A DNA stretch of 5,348 bases from Actinomycetes bacterium (GTDB taxonomy: Bacteria > Actinomycetota > Acidimicrobiia > Acidimicrobiales > Acidimicrobiaceae): contig JAJYVK010000146.1 of the NCBI GenBank assembly GCA_021792075.1, positions 1 to 5,348 of the forward strand. The letters run 5' to 3'. Below are positions 1 through 5,212 of the stretch, piece after piece (position 1 is the stretch's first letter; each line of letters opens with the position of its first letter). Under the pieces are notes generated by a model. The model had not been told where the DNA came from and searched no databases. It worked only from the letters and a program-made list of their open reading frames with translations. The position numbers were made by a program, and so were the translations under genes.

Positions 1-100
1 TGCCTTCCTTCTTCGAGCCCGAGATCCCTCTGGAGGGACGGGGACCCCGAAACCTCGCCTGCCCCTCGCGACTTGTTGAAGCTTTGCGCCCTTTTGCCAT
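1..100 (-). CDS. N-terminus of a probable RlmB/TrmH-family 23S rRNA 2'-O-methyltransferase (partial)
   Basis: An open frame begins with ATG at 100-98 on the minus strand and runs off the left edge after 33 codons without a stop. It has a good ribosome binding site, AGAAGGG at 114-108, 7 nt before the ATG and overlapping the ispF stop, so it is probably co-transcribed and translationally coupled with ispF. The visible peptide starts MAKGRKASTSREGQ and is rich in Lys, Arg, Gly and Ser with no hydrophobic core, so it looks disordered and RNA-binding. Actinobacterial RlmB (TrmH/SpoU family, methylates the 2'-O of G2251 of 23S rRNA) often starts with such a basic tail, and rlmB lies just beyond ispF (after cysS) in mycobacteria. 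The tail does not resemble the start of CysS, the other common neighbour. The catalytic SPOUT domain is outside the window, so the family call rests on composition and gene order only. Confidence 0.5.
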   Translation of the reverse strand, partial: MAKGRKASTSREGQARFRGPRPSRGISGSKKEG

Positions 101-107
101 ATCTCAG

Positions 108-115
108 CCCTTCTC
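108..115 (-). promoter_or_regulatory. Ribosome binding site of the partial gene at the left edge
   Basis: The minus strand reads GAGAAGGG here, ending 7 nt before the ATG at 100. It overlaps the last base of the ispF TAG stop. This supports the start chosen for the short partial reading frame and suggests coupling to ispF translation. Confidence 0.55.
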
Positions 116-615
116 TAAGGCTGCCACAATAGAGCGCTTGACAGAGCAACCATGCCGAGATTCTCGCCCAAAGCGCCAACTCTCTCGGGACTCTTGGCCT
201 TGACCGTGACCGGAGCGGAGATTGTCAGCGACACAGACGAAGAGATCTCCCTCAAAAACCCCGAGAGTCGTGGCTTCTGCGCGATCACGGTAACGTCAGC
301 ATTGATAATGCGCCATCCACGCTCGGCAACCATCTGGACGCATCTGGAGAGCAGGATCAGGCTGTTCGCTCCACTGAACGAGGGGTCGTCGTCCGGAAAG
401 TGATCTCCGATGCCGCCAAGGCCGACCGCACCGAGAACGGCATCGGCAACAGAGTGACAGACCACGTCGGCGTCGGAATGGCCAAGTAGTCCGAAGCCCG
501 AGGAGATCTCCACCCCACCTAAGACCAATGGTCTCGTAGGGTCTGAAGATACCGGGTGAATGTCGAATCCACTGCCAATCCTCAGCCTGGGTGGACTACC
601 GGTTTCCACGTTCAC
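115..615 (-). CDS. ispF: 2-C-methyl-D-erythritol 2,4-cyclodiphosphate synthase IspF
   Basis: IspF converts CDP-methylerythritol 2-phosphate to methylerythritol cyclodiphosphate with release of CMP, the fifth step of the MEP isoprenoid pathway, as a cytosolic homotrimer. The 166 residues match the usual length of about 160. The metal site is visible: Asp18 and His20 in I-G-S-G-F-D-I-H, and His54 in the H-S-D-A-D-V-V-C-H segment (46-54). The G-D-H-F-P-D-D-D-P loop (70-78) and N-A-D-V-T-V-I-A-Q-K-P (105-115) are typical. In the C-terminal substrate motif, where E. coli has K-A-T-T-T-E, this protein has K-A-K-S-P-E (139-144), a local variation. The start is GTG at 615, inside ispD with a 20-bp overlap; another GTG at 609 would give a protein two residues shorter. 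Neither has a clear Shine-Dalgarno sequence, so translation is probably coupled to ispD. The stop is TAG. Confidence 0.97.
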   Translation of the reverse strand: MNVETGSPPRLRIGSGFDIHPVSSDPTRPLVLGGVEISSGFGLLGHSDADVVCHSVADAVLGAVGLGGIGDHFPDDDPSFSGANSLILLSRCVQMVAERGWRIINADVTVIAQKPRLSGFLREISSSVSLTISAPVTVKAKSPERVGALGENLGMVALSSALLWQP

Positions 616-1243
616 GCACCAATTCTTTGACGCGCTCCAGATCGGCAGGCGTCGTTATCTTGAAGTTGTCTTCTTCACCCAATATTGCCTCCACCGACAC
701 ACCCATCTGTTCTACCAGCTGAGAGTCATCTGTCACATCAGTCCGGCTTTGATAGGCGAGTTCAATTACAGATCTCTGAAATCCTTGAGGAGTCTGGACT
801 CTGAACAGCCTTGATCTGTCGAAAGTCGCAACCACCTTGTTCCCGACAACCTCCTTCACAGTGTCCACGATCGCGAGAACGGGGATCACTGCGGGGGCTC
901 CATCCTCCAGGCGACCGAGCACTCTGCCATAAAGATCCACCGACGCCAGCGGCCTGGCTGCATCATGCACTAGGACCCATTTGATCTCCCTGGGAAGCTC
1001 AGCCAATCCCGCGCGAACCGAATCGGATCTAGTTGCTCCGCCGTCAACTGCCACATCGGCCTCTAGTTCACCAAAGTCCGTCCCGGGAAGTTTCACACAG
1101 ATAACGAAATCAACACATTTGCGAGCGATCGACAGCGAGATATCTACGACTCTTTGGTCACCAATAAGCTCGAGCTGCTTCGGACCGCCAAATCTGACAC
1201 CGCTACCTGCAGACACTACTACAGCGGCACTTCTCATGCTCAC
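596..1243 (-). CDS. ispD: 2-C-methyl-D-erythritol 4-phosphate cytidylyltransferase IspD
   Basis: IspD joins CTP and methylerythritol 4-phosphate to give CDP-methylerythritol and pyrophosphate, the third MEP-pathway step, in the cytosol. The 215-residue protein has the nucleotidyltransferase signature S-A-G-S-G-V-R-F-G-G-P-K-Q (11-23) with Arg17 and Lys22 as the likely catalytic and CTP-binding residues. It also has D-G-G-A-T-R-S-D-S-V (67-76), V-L-V-H-D-A-A-R-P (90-98), D-T-V-K (127-130), Q-T-P-Q-G-F (150-155), T-D-D-S (171-174) and D-N-F-K-I-T (192-197), so all expected motifs are present. The GTG at 1243 is preferred because GAGGAG lies 8 nt upstream; an in-frame ATG at 1237 is the alternative. 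It overlaps ispF by 20 bp and lies 70 bp after carD, the same order as in mycobacteria. No promoter or clear terminator was seen in that 70-bp gap, so read-through from carD is likely. The stop is TAG. Confidence 0.97.
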   Translation of the reverse strand: MSMRSAAVVVSAGSGVRFGGPKQLELIGDQRVVDISLSIARKCVDFVICVKLPGTDFGELEADVAVDGGATRSDSVRAGLAELPREIKWVLVHDAARPLASVDLYGRVLGRLEDGAPAVIPVLAIVDTVKEVVGNKVVATFDRSRLFRVQTPQGFQRSVIELAYQSRTDVTDDSQLVEQMGVSVEAILGEEDNFKITTPADLERVKELVRERGNR

Positions 1244-1251
1244 GCAGATCG

Positions 1252-1257
1252 CTCCTC
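1252..1257 (-). promoter_or_regulatory. Ribosome binding site deciding the ispD start
   Basis: The minus strand reads GAGGAG here, 8 nt before the GTG at 1243 and 14 nt before the ATG at 1237. The spacing favours the GTG as the real start of ispD. Confidence 0.6.
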
Positions 1258-1313
1258 GCGGAATCCTCGACTGAGTCTTGGGTGCCTCCGCCTTCCATCC
1301 AATAATTCAAAGA

Positions 1314-1793
1314 CTACGGCAGGGCTGCGTCGAGCTTTGCCTCAGCCTCTTCCTCGCTCACACCACATGCGAAGGTCAACTCCGAGATCAATATCTGACG
1401 CGCACGGGCCAACATCCGCTTTTCTCCAGCTGACAGGCCTTTGTCCTTGTCTCGTATGGAAAGATTCCGCACAACCTCTGCGACCTGGTAGATATCACCG
1501 GACTTCAGCTTCTCAACATGGTTCTTGTATCGACGGGACCAGTTAGTCGGCATTCTGGCTTCCTTCTTACGGAGAACAGCGAATACCTCTTCAACTTCCT
1601 CGTCGTTGATCACTTCCCGAAGACCGACTTCATCAGTGTTGTCTGCAGGAACCATGAGGGTCAGATCACCGTAGGCGAGCCTAAGTACAAGGTATTCGCG
1701 CTTTTCGCCAAATGCCTCTTTGGTCTCCCGGCGTTCTATCACAGCCGCACCATGATGAGGGTAAACTACCTTGTCGCCAACTTCAAAAGCCAT
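1314..1793 (-). CDS. carD: CarD/CdnL-family RNA polymerase-binding transcription factor
   Basis: CarD binds the beta subunit of RNA polymerase and stabilises the open promoter complex; in mycobacteria it is essential and affects rRNA promoters and stress tolerance. The 159 residues match the family length. The N-terminal Tudor-like RNA polymerase-interaction domain (about 1-60) contains V-G-D-K-V-V-Y-P-H-H-G-A-A (5-17). The helical C-terminal domain contains P-T-N-W-S-R-R-Y-K (82-90) with Trp85, the residue that wedges into the minor groove at the upstream edge of the bubble, and G-L-S-A-G-E-K-R-M-L-A-R-A-R-Q-I-L near 119-135. At positions 25 and 47, where M. tuberculosis CarD has polymerase-contacting arginines, this protein has Lys25 and Met47. 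The start ATG at 1793 has AGGAG at 1802-1798, 4 nt upstream. It is first in a carD-ispD-ispF unit and divergent from the Crp-like gene. The stop is TAG. Confidence 0.96.
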   Translation of the reverse strand: MAFEVGDKVVYPHHGAAVIERRETKEAFGEKREYLVLRLAYGDLTLMVPADNTDEVGLREVINDEEVEEVFAVLRKKEARMPTNWSRRYKNHVEKLKSGDIYQVAEVVRNLSIRDKDKGLSAGEKRMLARARQILISELTFACGVSEEEAEAKLDAALP

Positions 1794-1825
1794 CTTTCTC
1801 CTGCCAAAGGGAAACGCTCGCTACT

Positions 1826-1855
1826 AGCGTAAAACCAAAACCACAGCGCTCACAA
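1826..1855 (-). promoter_or_regulatory. Candidate promoter of carD-ispD-ispF
   Basis: On the minus strand a -35-like TTGTGA (1855-1850) is followed, after 18 nt, by a -10-like TACGCT (1831-1826), which fits the TAnnnT pattern common in actinobacteria. Initiation would fall near 1819, giving a leader of about 25 nt that includes the carD ribosome binding site. The -35 hexamer contains the CRP-type half-site TGTGA (TCACA at 1850-1854 on the plus strand), but the second half-site is absent. This is a by-eye call only. Confidence 0.3.
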
Positions 1856-1861
1856 CCATTA

Positions 1862-1876
1862 AGGCTATTCCAGCCT
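1862..1876. repeat. Short inverted repeat in the carD/crp divergent region
   Basis: AGGCT (1862-1866) and AGCCT (1872-1876) form a perfect 5-bp inverted repeat around ATTCC. It lies roughly midway between the two divergent start codons, so it could be an operator or part of a 5' leader hairpin. The arms are short enough to be chance. Confidence 0.25.
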
Positions 1877-1943
1877 AGTTGAATAACATCGCACTCTAGA
1901 CCTTCCAATTCATGGAGATCTCCCACTAGTTTGAATAGTCATG
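1875..1943 (+). repeat. Spaced direct repeat upstream of and at the start of the Crp-like gene
   Basis: CTAGTTGAATAACAT (1875-1889) recurs as CTAGTTTGAATAGTCAT (1926-1942), with one inserted T and a one-base change plus one-base insertion near the end. The copies are 51 bp apart start to start, about five helical turns, so they would face the same side of the DNA. The second copy runs into the ATG at 1941. Such a pair could be regulator binding sites, possibly autoregulatory, but function is inferred. Confidence 0.35.
1903..1932 (+). promoter_or_regulatory. Candidate promoter of the Crp-like gene, possibly giving a leaderless transcript
   Basis: A weak -35-like TTCCAA (1903-1908) and a -10-like TAGTTT (1927-1932, TAnnnT) are separated by 18 nt. 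Initiation 9 nt after the -10 box would coincide with the A of the ATG at 1941. No Shine-Dalgarno sequence lies at normal distance; the nearest purine-rich stretch, GGAGA at 1914-1918, is about 22 nt away. The -35 match is poor. Confidence 0.25.
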
Positions 1944-2600
1944 GATCCACGACAACTTTTAAAGCAAACGACACTGTTCAGCATGCTCGACGAGGAGACC
2001 TTGGACCAAGTGCTTCGCGAACTCAAGGTCATCAACATCAAGCGCGGGACCGATCTCTTCCTGGAGAACGACGAAGCAAATGCGCTGTACATCGTGGTCG
2101 AAGGCAGGATTGCCATCATAAAATCGTTTGTAGATCGTAAGGATTCAATGGTGGCGCTGATAGAGTCCGGCGATCTCTTCGGCGAAATGGGACTCTTCGA
2201 AGACCAGCTGAGGTCGGCGTCTTCGCGAGCTGTCGAAAATTCCCAACTCATCGAGGTTCCCTATCCACCGATAAGACGTGCGCTCGAAGCCCGACCCTCC
2301 CTGTTGTGGACCCTCGTCGCACTTCTGGCCCGTCGACTTCGCTTGACGGATGAAGCCCTTGCCGATGCCATGTTTCTCGACGTGACTGGGAGAACCGCGA
2401 AAAGGATCCTCGAGATCGCTGGAGATTCGGACGAATTCATCATTCCCCTTACACAAGAGGAGTTGGCCGGAATGGTCGGAGCATCCCGTGAGAGGGTGAA
2501 CAAGACCCTGGCAAGCTTTGTGAAATCCGGGTTCTTGGAAATAGATGATAGACATTACACCATCATCCAGCGGAAAAAGCTAGAAGAGATCTCCAGCTAG
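1941..2600 (+). CDS. Crp/Fnr-family transcriptional regulator with a cyclic-nucleotide-binding domain
   Basis: This 219-residue cytosolic regulator has the standard CRP layout. The cNMP-binding beta-roll spans about 10-115, the dimerisation C-helix about 116-144, and the winged HTH about 150-210. The phosphate-binding cassette G-E-M-G-L-F-E-D-Q-L-R-S-A (81-93) keeps the residues matching E. coli CRP Glu72, Arg82 and Ser83 (Glu82, Arg91, Ser92). In A-R-R-L-R-L-T-D-E (130-138), Thr136 matches CRP Thr127 but Asp137 replaces Ser128. F-L-D-V-T-G-R (145-151) is identical to CRP. The recognition helix S-R-E-R-V-N-K-T-L (182-190) resembles that of mycobacterial Crp (S-R-E-T-V-N-K), so a TGTGA-N6-TCACA-like site is likely. 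There are no Cys pairs suggesting an FNR iron-sulfur cluster. ATG at 1941 is kept because it gives the family's N-terminus, though no ribosome binding site is evident. It is the only plus-strand gene, divergent from carD and convergent with disA. The stop is TAG. cAMP as ligand is likely but unproven. Confidence 0.93.
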   Translation: MDPRQLLKQTTLFSMLDEETLDQVLRELKVINIKRGTDLFLENDEANALYIVVEGRIAIIKSFVDRKDSMVALIESGDLFGEMGLFEDQLRSASSRAVENSQLIEVPYPPIRRALEARPSLLWTLVALLARRLRLTDEALADAMFLDVTGRTAKRILEIAGDSDEFIIPLTQEELAGMVGASRERVNKTLASFVKSGFLEIDDRHYTIIQRKKLEEISS

Positions 2601-2636
2601 CCAACTCTGGCCAATGGCCCTGACAAAGCCCTAGCT
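2595..2636. repeat. Inverted repeat spanning the convergent crp/disA stops
   Basis: AGCTAG (2595-2600) and CTAGCT (2631-2636) are perfect 6-bp inverted repeats that contain the TAG stops of the two converging genes. The 30 bp between them hold a smaller GGCC-AAT-GGCC repeat and no T-run. It could be a weak bidirectional transcription-end structure, but it lacks the features of a canonical intrinsic terminator. A 12-bp palindrome, GCTCAGCTGAGC, follows at 2634-2645 in the disA end. Confidence 0.25.
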
Positions 2637-3719
2637 CAGCTGAGCGAAGAGGTCCTTGATCGCCTTTGCCCAGTGACTACCGACCCCAGGCAGTGAGGCG
2701 ATGTCTGACTCCGACGCTTCGACGATCGGAAAGAGCGAGCCGAAATGTGAGATGACGCTCTTCTTAACATCCTCCGGCATGCGTGCCACCTTTCCTAGAA
2801 TTCGATAGCCTCGTGGCTCCAACCAGGAGCCCAGCAGCGCCTGCACGTCTGCGTTCGTCCCGGCAGCGTGCCGCCTAAGTACAGAGTTCGGCGCGCTAAA
2901 CTCCTTGAGACCAAGCCCAACGAGAGAGACATCTAATAGCTCGTCAGTTTCCAAAGAAGCTAGATAGCTACGGACCTTGTCAATGTCACCTGGCGTGCAA
3001 GGGCCAATGTAGTCCTCGATCACCTTGCCGTACTCGGATTCAACACCTAGACAAAGCTCTTCCAGCTGGAGCGAGATCAAACGCCCCTGGTCCCCAAGCT
3101 CGATAAGATAGCCTTCGATCTCCTCGTCGATCCGTCTCACCATCTCCGACCGTTGAATCGCCGCGATGACATCCCTGAAGGTCACCTGGTTCCGTATTTC
3201 CAGAGAGTCGAGAACCGACATTACATGGCTGAGCCGCTCCCTGTATCTCTCGAGAGTTGCAAGACCTTGGTTGGCTCGAGAAAGCAGTATCGGGATTGGA
3301 GCTATGACGCTCTTGTATCCCTGGCGATAAACGGTTATTACGGAAAGCTCCTCAGAGACCGCAAAGACAGAGACGTCGACGCTTCGGGCGACCCTCTCTG
3401 CAGTCCGATGCCTTGTTCCCGTCTCCGATGTCGGCACCATGGCGTCAGGAACTAGATGCACGTTAGCGCGCGCAATTCTCGAACCGTCTCCAGAAAGCAC
3501 GATCGCACCGTCCATCTTTGCCAGTTCGAACAGCTTCTGGGGGGAGTATTCGGCGTCGACCAAGAAGCCGCCGGAACAGATAGAGAGGACCTCGTGGCTA
3601 TCTCCAAGAATTACCAACGCCCCCATGCGCGCCTGTAAGACCCGATCTAAACCTTCTCGAAGTGCAGTCCCAGGAGAGACTTGCCGTAGTGCTTCGATCA
3701 AGACAGGTGGTTTCGCCAT
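2631..3719 (-). CDS. disA: DNA integrity scanning diadenylate cyclase DisA
   Basis: DisA makes c-di-AMP from two ATP and scans DNA for branched recombination intermediates, which inhibit its cyclase; in Bacillus this reports DNA damage before sporulation. The 362 residues match the family. The N-terminal DAC domain (about 1-140) has the catalytic D-G-A (70-72) followed by G-D-G-S-R-I-A-R-A-N-V-H-L (77-89), and the R-H-R motif (103-105) in G-T-R-H-R-T-A-E-R. A helical linker spans about 150-290. The C-terminal helix-hairpin-helix DNA-binding region includes L-P-G-V-G (343-347), so the protein looks catalytically complete. ATG at 3719 lies 9 nt after the radA stop with no good ribosome binding site, so translation is probably coupled to radA. 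RadA is known to interact with DisA and reduce its activity in mycobacteria and Bacillus, which fits the operon. The 3' end faces the Crp-like gene across 30 bp. The stop is TAG. Confidence 0.98.
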   Translation of the reverse strand: MAKPPVLIEALRQVSPGTALREGLDRVLQARMGALVILGDSHEVLSICSGGFLVDAEYSPQKLFELAKMDGAIVLSGDGSRIARANVHLVPDAMVPTSETGTRHRTAERVARSVDVSVFAVSEELSVITVYRQGYKSVIAPIPILLSRANQGLATLERYRERLSHVMSVLDSLEIRNQVTFRDVIAAIQRSEMVRRIDEEIEGYLIELGDQGRLISLQLEELCLGVESEYGKVIEDYIGPCTPGDIDKVRSYLASLETDELLDVSLVGLGLKEFSAPNSVLRRHAAGTNADVQALLGSWLEPRGYRILGKVARMPEDVKKSVISHFGSLFPIVEASESDIASLPGVGSHWAKAIKDLFAQLS

Positions 3720-3728
3720 ACAGTTAGT

Positions 3729-5114
3729 CTAACCGGCTGCACCTTGTCTAATTAGCGAGGCCTCACCGAGGGCGCTTCCCACATCTTTTACTTTCACCGC
3801 GGACATTCCTGGAACGTCGTCGGAAAAACCTGCCGACACGAGACAACTCGAAAACCCGAGCCTCTGCGCTTCTGCCATTCTCTGCCTGCTGCTCGAGGCC
3901 GAACGTATCTCCCCGCCTAATCCGACCTCGCCGATGAAAATAAGGGACGGATCTACCGGCCTATCGACGAGTGACGAGACGACTGCTGTGACCACTGCCA
4001 GGTCCGCTGCAGGCTCGGAAAGCTTCACGCCTCCTGCCACGGAGACGAAGACGTCTTTGTTGTGCAATTTGACACCGATTTTCTTCTCGAGCACCGCAAG
4101 TAGAAGCAGCAATCTGTTTGTCTCGAGCCCCGTGACCACCCTCCTTGGCTGTTCAGAAAAGGTAGGAACGACAAGGGCCTGAATCTCGCTAAGCATTACG
4201 CGTCTGCCGTCAAGGGCTGGGAAAACGGCGCTTCCAGCCTGTCCCGCCACTCGATCCAATAGATGGACTCCGGTGGCATTCGCCAGATCGATAAGACCAG
4301 TGTTCCCCATTTCGAACATCCCAAGGTCCCCTACCGGCCCAAATCGATGCTTGATGACTCGAAGTGCCCTCATTGAGGAGTCCCGATCTCCCTCGAAGTA
4401 CGCTACCGTGTCGACGAGGTGCTCTAGCACCCTTGGACCAGCGAGAGACCCGTCCTTGGTCACATGTCCAACAAGCACCAGCGCAATGCCATGATGCTTG
4501 GCGACCTCGGCGAGTCTGGTTGCGCACTCTCTGACCTGGATCACACTGCCTGAGGATGATCCAAGATCGGAATCTGCGATGGTCTGGATCGAATCGATGA
4601 CGACAATTGCCGGCTTGAACTCGCTGATCTGACCTTCAATCGCTTGTAGTTCGCTTGAAATGAGCACACCTATGGGACTATCCCCCCCTCCCAGGCGAGA
4701 AATCCTTCCAGCGAGCTGAGACATCGACTCCTCAGCGCTCACGTAAAGACAGCGGTATTCCTCGGCAGCGCGGATGAGGAACTGAGTAAGCAGTGTCGAT
4801 TTGCCTATTCCCGGCTCGCCACCGATGAGGGTAACGGATCCAAGAGTGATACCGCCTCCAAGGGCCCTGTCGAACTCTAAAGACCCTGTCGGAACTGCAA
4901 TCGCAAGCCGAGAATCGCCAAATTGGGCTGAATCTAGTATCGCTACCCTGCCCTGCCCGCCATGGCTCACTTTGACGGCTCTGGACCCGCCCGAGCGATC
5001 AATCCGTTCCTCGGCAAGTGTATTCCACTCTCCACATGAACTGCACTTTCCACTCCACTGCAGGTGTATGGCGTTGCAGCTTTTGCACACATAACGTCTC
5101 TTGGCAGTCGGCAT
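3729..5114 (-). CDS. radA: DNA repair protein RadA (Sms), branch-migration ATPase
   Basis: RadA is a RecA-like hexameric ATPase that drives branch migration of recombination intermediates. The 461 residues match the family. An N-terminal C4 zinc finger uses Cys10, Cys13, Cys24 and Cys27. The RecA-like core has Walker A G-G-E-P-G-I-G-K-S-T (98-107) and Walker B I-V-V-I-D-S (170-175). The RadA-specific motif is K-H-R-F-G (255-259), with His in place of Asn in the usual K-N-R-F-G. The C-terminal Lon-protease-like domain (about 300-455) contains G-G-V-K-L-S-E-P-A-A-D-L-A (near 370-382) and G-E-V-G-L-G-G-E-I-R, and is structural rather than proteolytic in this family. The ATG at 5114 fits the family N-terminus but has no Shine-Dalgarno sequence; a -10-like TAACGT ends 6 nt upstream, so the transcript may be leaderless. 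disA follows after 9 nt, and a probable clpC lies upstream beyond a strong hairpin. The stop is TAG. Confidence 0.98.
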   Translation of the reverse strand: MPTAKRRYVCKSCNAIHLQWSGKCSSCGEWNTLAEERIDRSGGSRAVKVSHGGQGRVAILDSAQFGDSRLAIAVPTGSLEFDRALGGGITLGSVTLIGGEPGIGKSTLLTQFLIRAAEEYRCLYVSAEESMSQLAGRISRLGGGDSPIGVLISSELQAIEGQISEFKPAIVVIDSIQTIADSDLGSSSGSVIQVRECATRLAEVAKHHGIALVLVGHVTKDGSLAGPRVLEHLVDTVAYFEGDRDSSMRALRVIKHRFGPVGDLGMFEMGNTGLIDLANATGVHLLDRVAGQAGSAVFPALDGRRVMLSEIQALVVPTFSEQPRRVVTGLETNRLLLLLAVLEKKIGVKLHNKDVFVSVAGGVKLSEPAADLAVVTAVVSSLVDRPVDPSLIFIGEVGLGGEIRSASSSRQRMAEAQRLGFSSCLVSAGFSDDVPGMSAVKVKDVGSALGEASLIRQGAAG

Positions 5115-5120
5115 CCCAAC

Positions 5121-5151
5121 ACGTTAGTTAGCGGATGTGACAGATGGACAA
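5121..5151 (-). promoter_or_regulatory. Candidate promoter of radA-disA giving a leaderless transcript
   Basis: On the minus strand TTGTCC (5151-5146) and TAACGT (5126-5121, TAnnnT) are separated by 19 nt. The -10 box ends 6 nt before the A of the radA ATG at 5114, so initiation at the usual distance would start the mRNA at or very near the start codon. The spacer is longer than the ideal 17 nt. Confidence 0.35.
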
Positions 5152-5157
5152 TATGCA

Positions 5158-5185
5158 GCTAGGGGAGGCAATTGCCTCCCCTAGC
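5158..5185 (-). terminator. Strong perfect hairpin between clpC and radA, probable clpC terminator or attenuator
   Basis: A 28-bp perfect palindrome folds into a 12-bp stem (GCTAGGGGAGGC and its complement) with an AATT loop. It starts 27 nt after the clpC stop, a typical terminator position, and ends 43 nt before the radA start. The sequence after it on the minus strand, TGCATATTGT, is only moderately U-rich, so it is not a textbook intrinsic terminator. It could act as a leaky terminator or as an mRNA 3'-end stabiliser. Being symmetric, it could also be a protein-binding site. Confidence 0.6.
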
Positions 5186-5212
5186 CTCAATTCTCAACCA
5201 GAAGCTCTCGCG

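Noticed and set aside
25..38. Hairpin TCCCTC-TG-GAGGGA
   Set aside because: It lies inside the partial coding region at the left edge, has a two-base loop, and is explained by Gly/Arg/Pro codon composition.
152..403. Open frame of 83 codons on the plus strand
   Set aside because: It is wholly antisense to ispF, has no recognisable family features, and ispF on the other strand has all its motifs.
1244..1313. Separate promoter or small gene between carD and ispD
   Set aside because: No convincing -35/-10 pair, hairpin or start-plus-ribosome-site combination other than that of ispD was found in these 70 bp.
1154..1546. Open frame of 130 codons on the plus strand
   Set aside because: It lies across the ispD start, the 70-bp gap and carD in antisense. 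Its product is low-complexity, rich in Ser, Arg and Pro, and there is no ribosome binding site or domain to support it.
1841..1860. CRP-type operator near the carD promoter
   Set aside because: Only one half-site (TCACA at 1850-1854) is present. The partner at N6 spacing does not match TGTGA, so a full site cannot be claimed.
1910..2251. Open frames antisense to the Crp-like gene
   Set aside because: They mirror the codon pattern of the sense gene, are rich in Ser and Arg, and show no domain; the sense gene is clearly a full CRP-family protein.
2601..2630. Bidirectional intrinsic terminator between the Crp-like gene and disA
   Set aside because: The gap has only a small GGCC-AAT-GGCC repeat whose loop is too tight, and no T-run on either strand.
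4210..4527. Minus-strand 105-codon frame inside radA
   Set aside because: It is an alternative frame of the well-supported radA coding sequence, with shadow-like composition.
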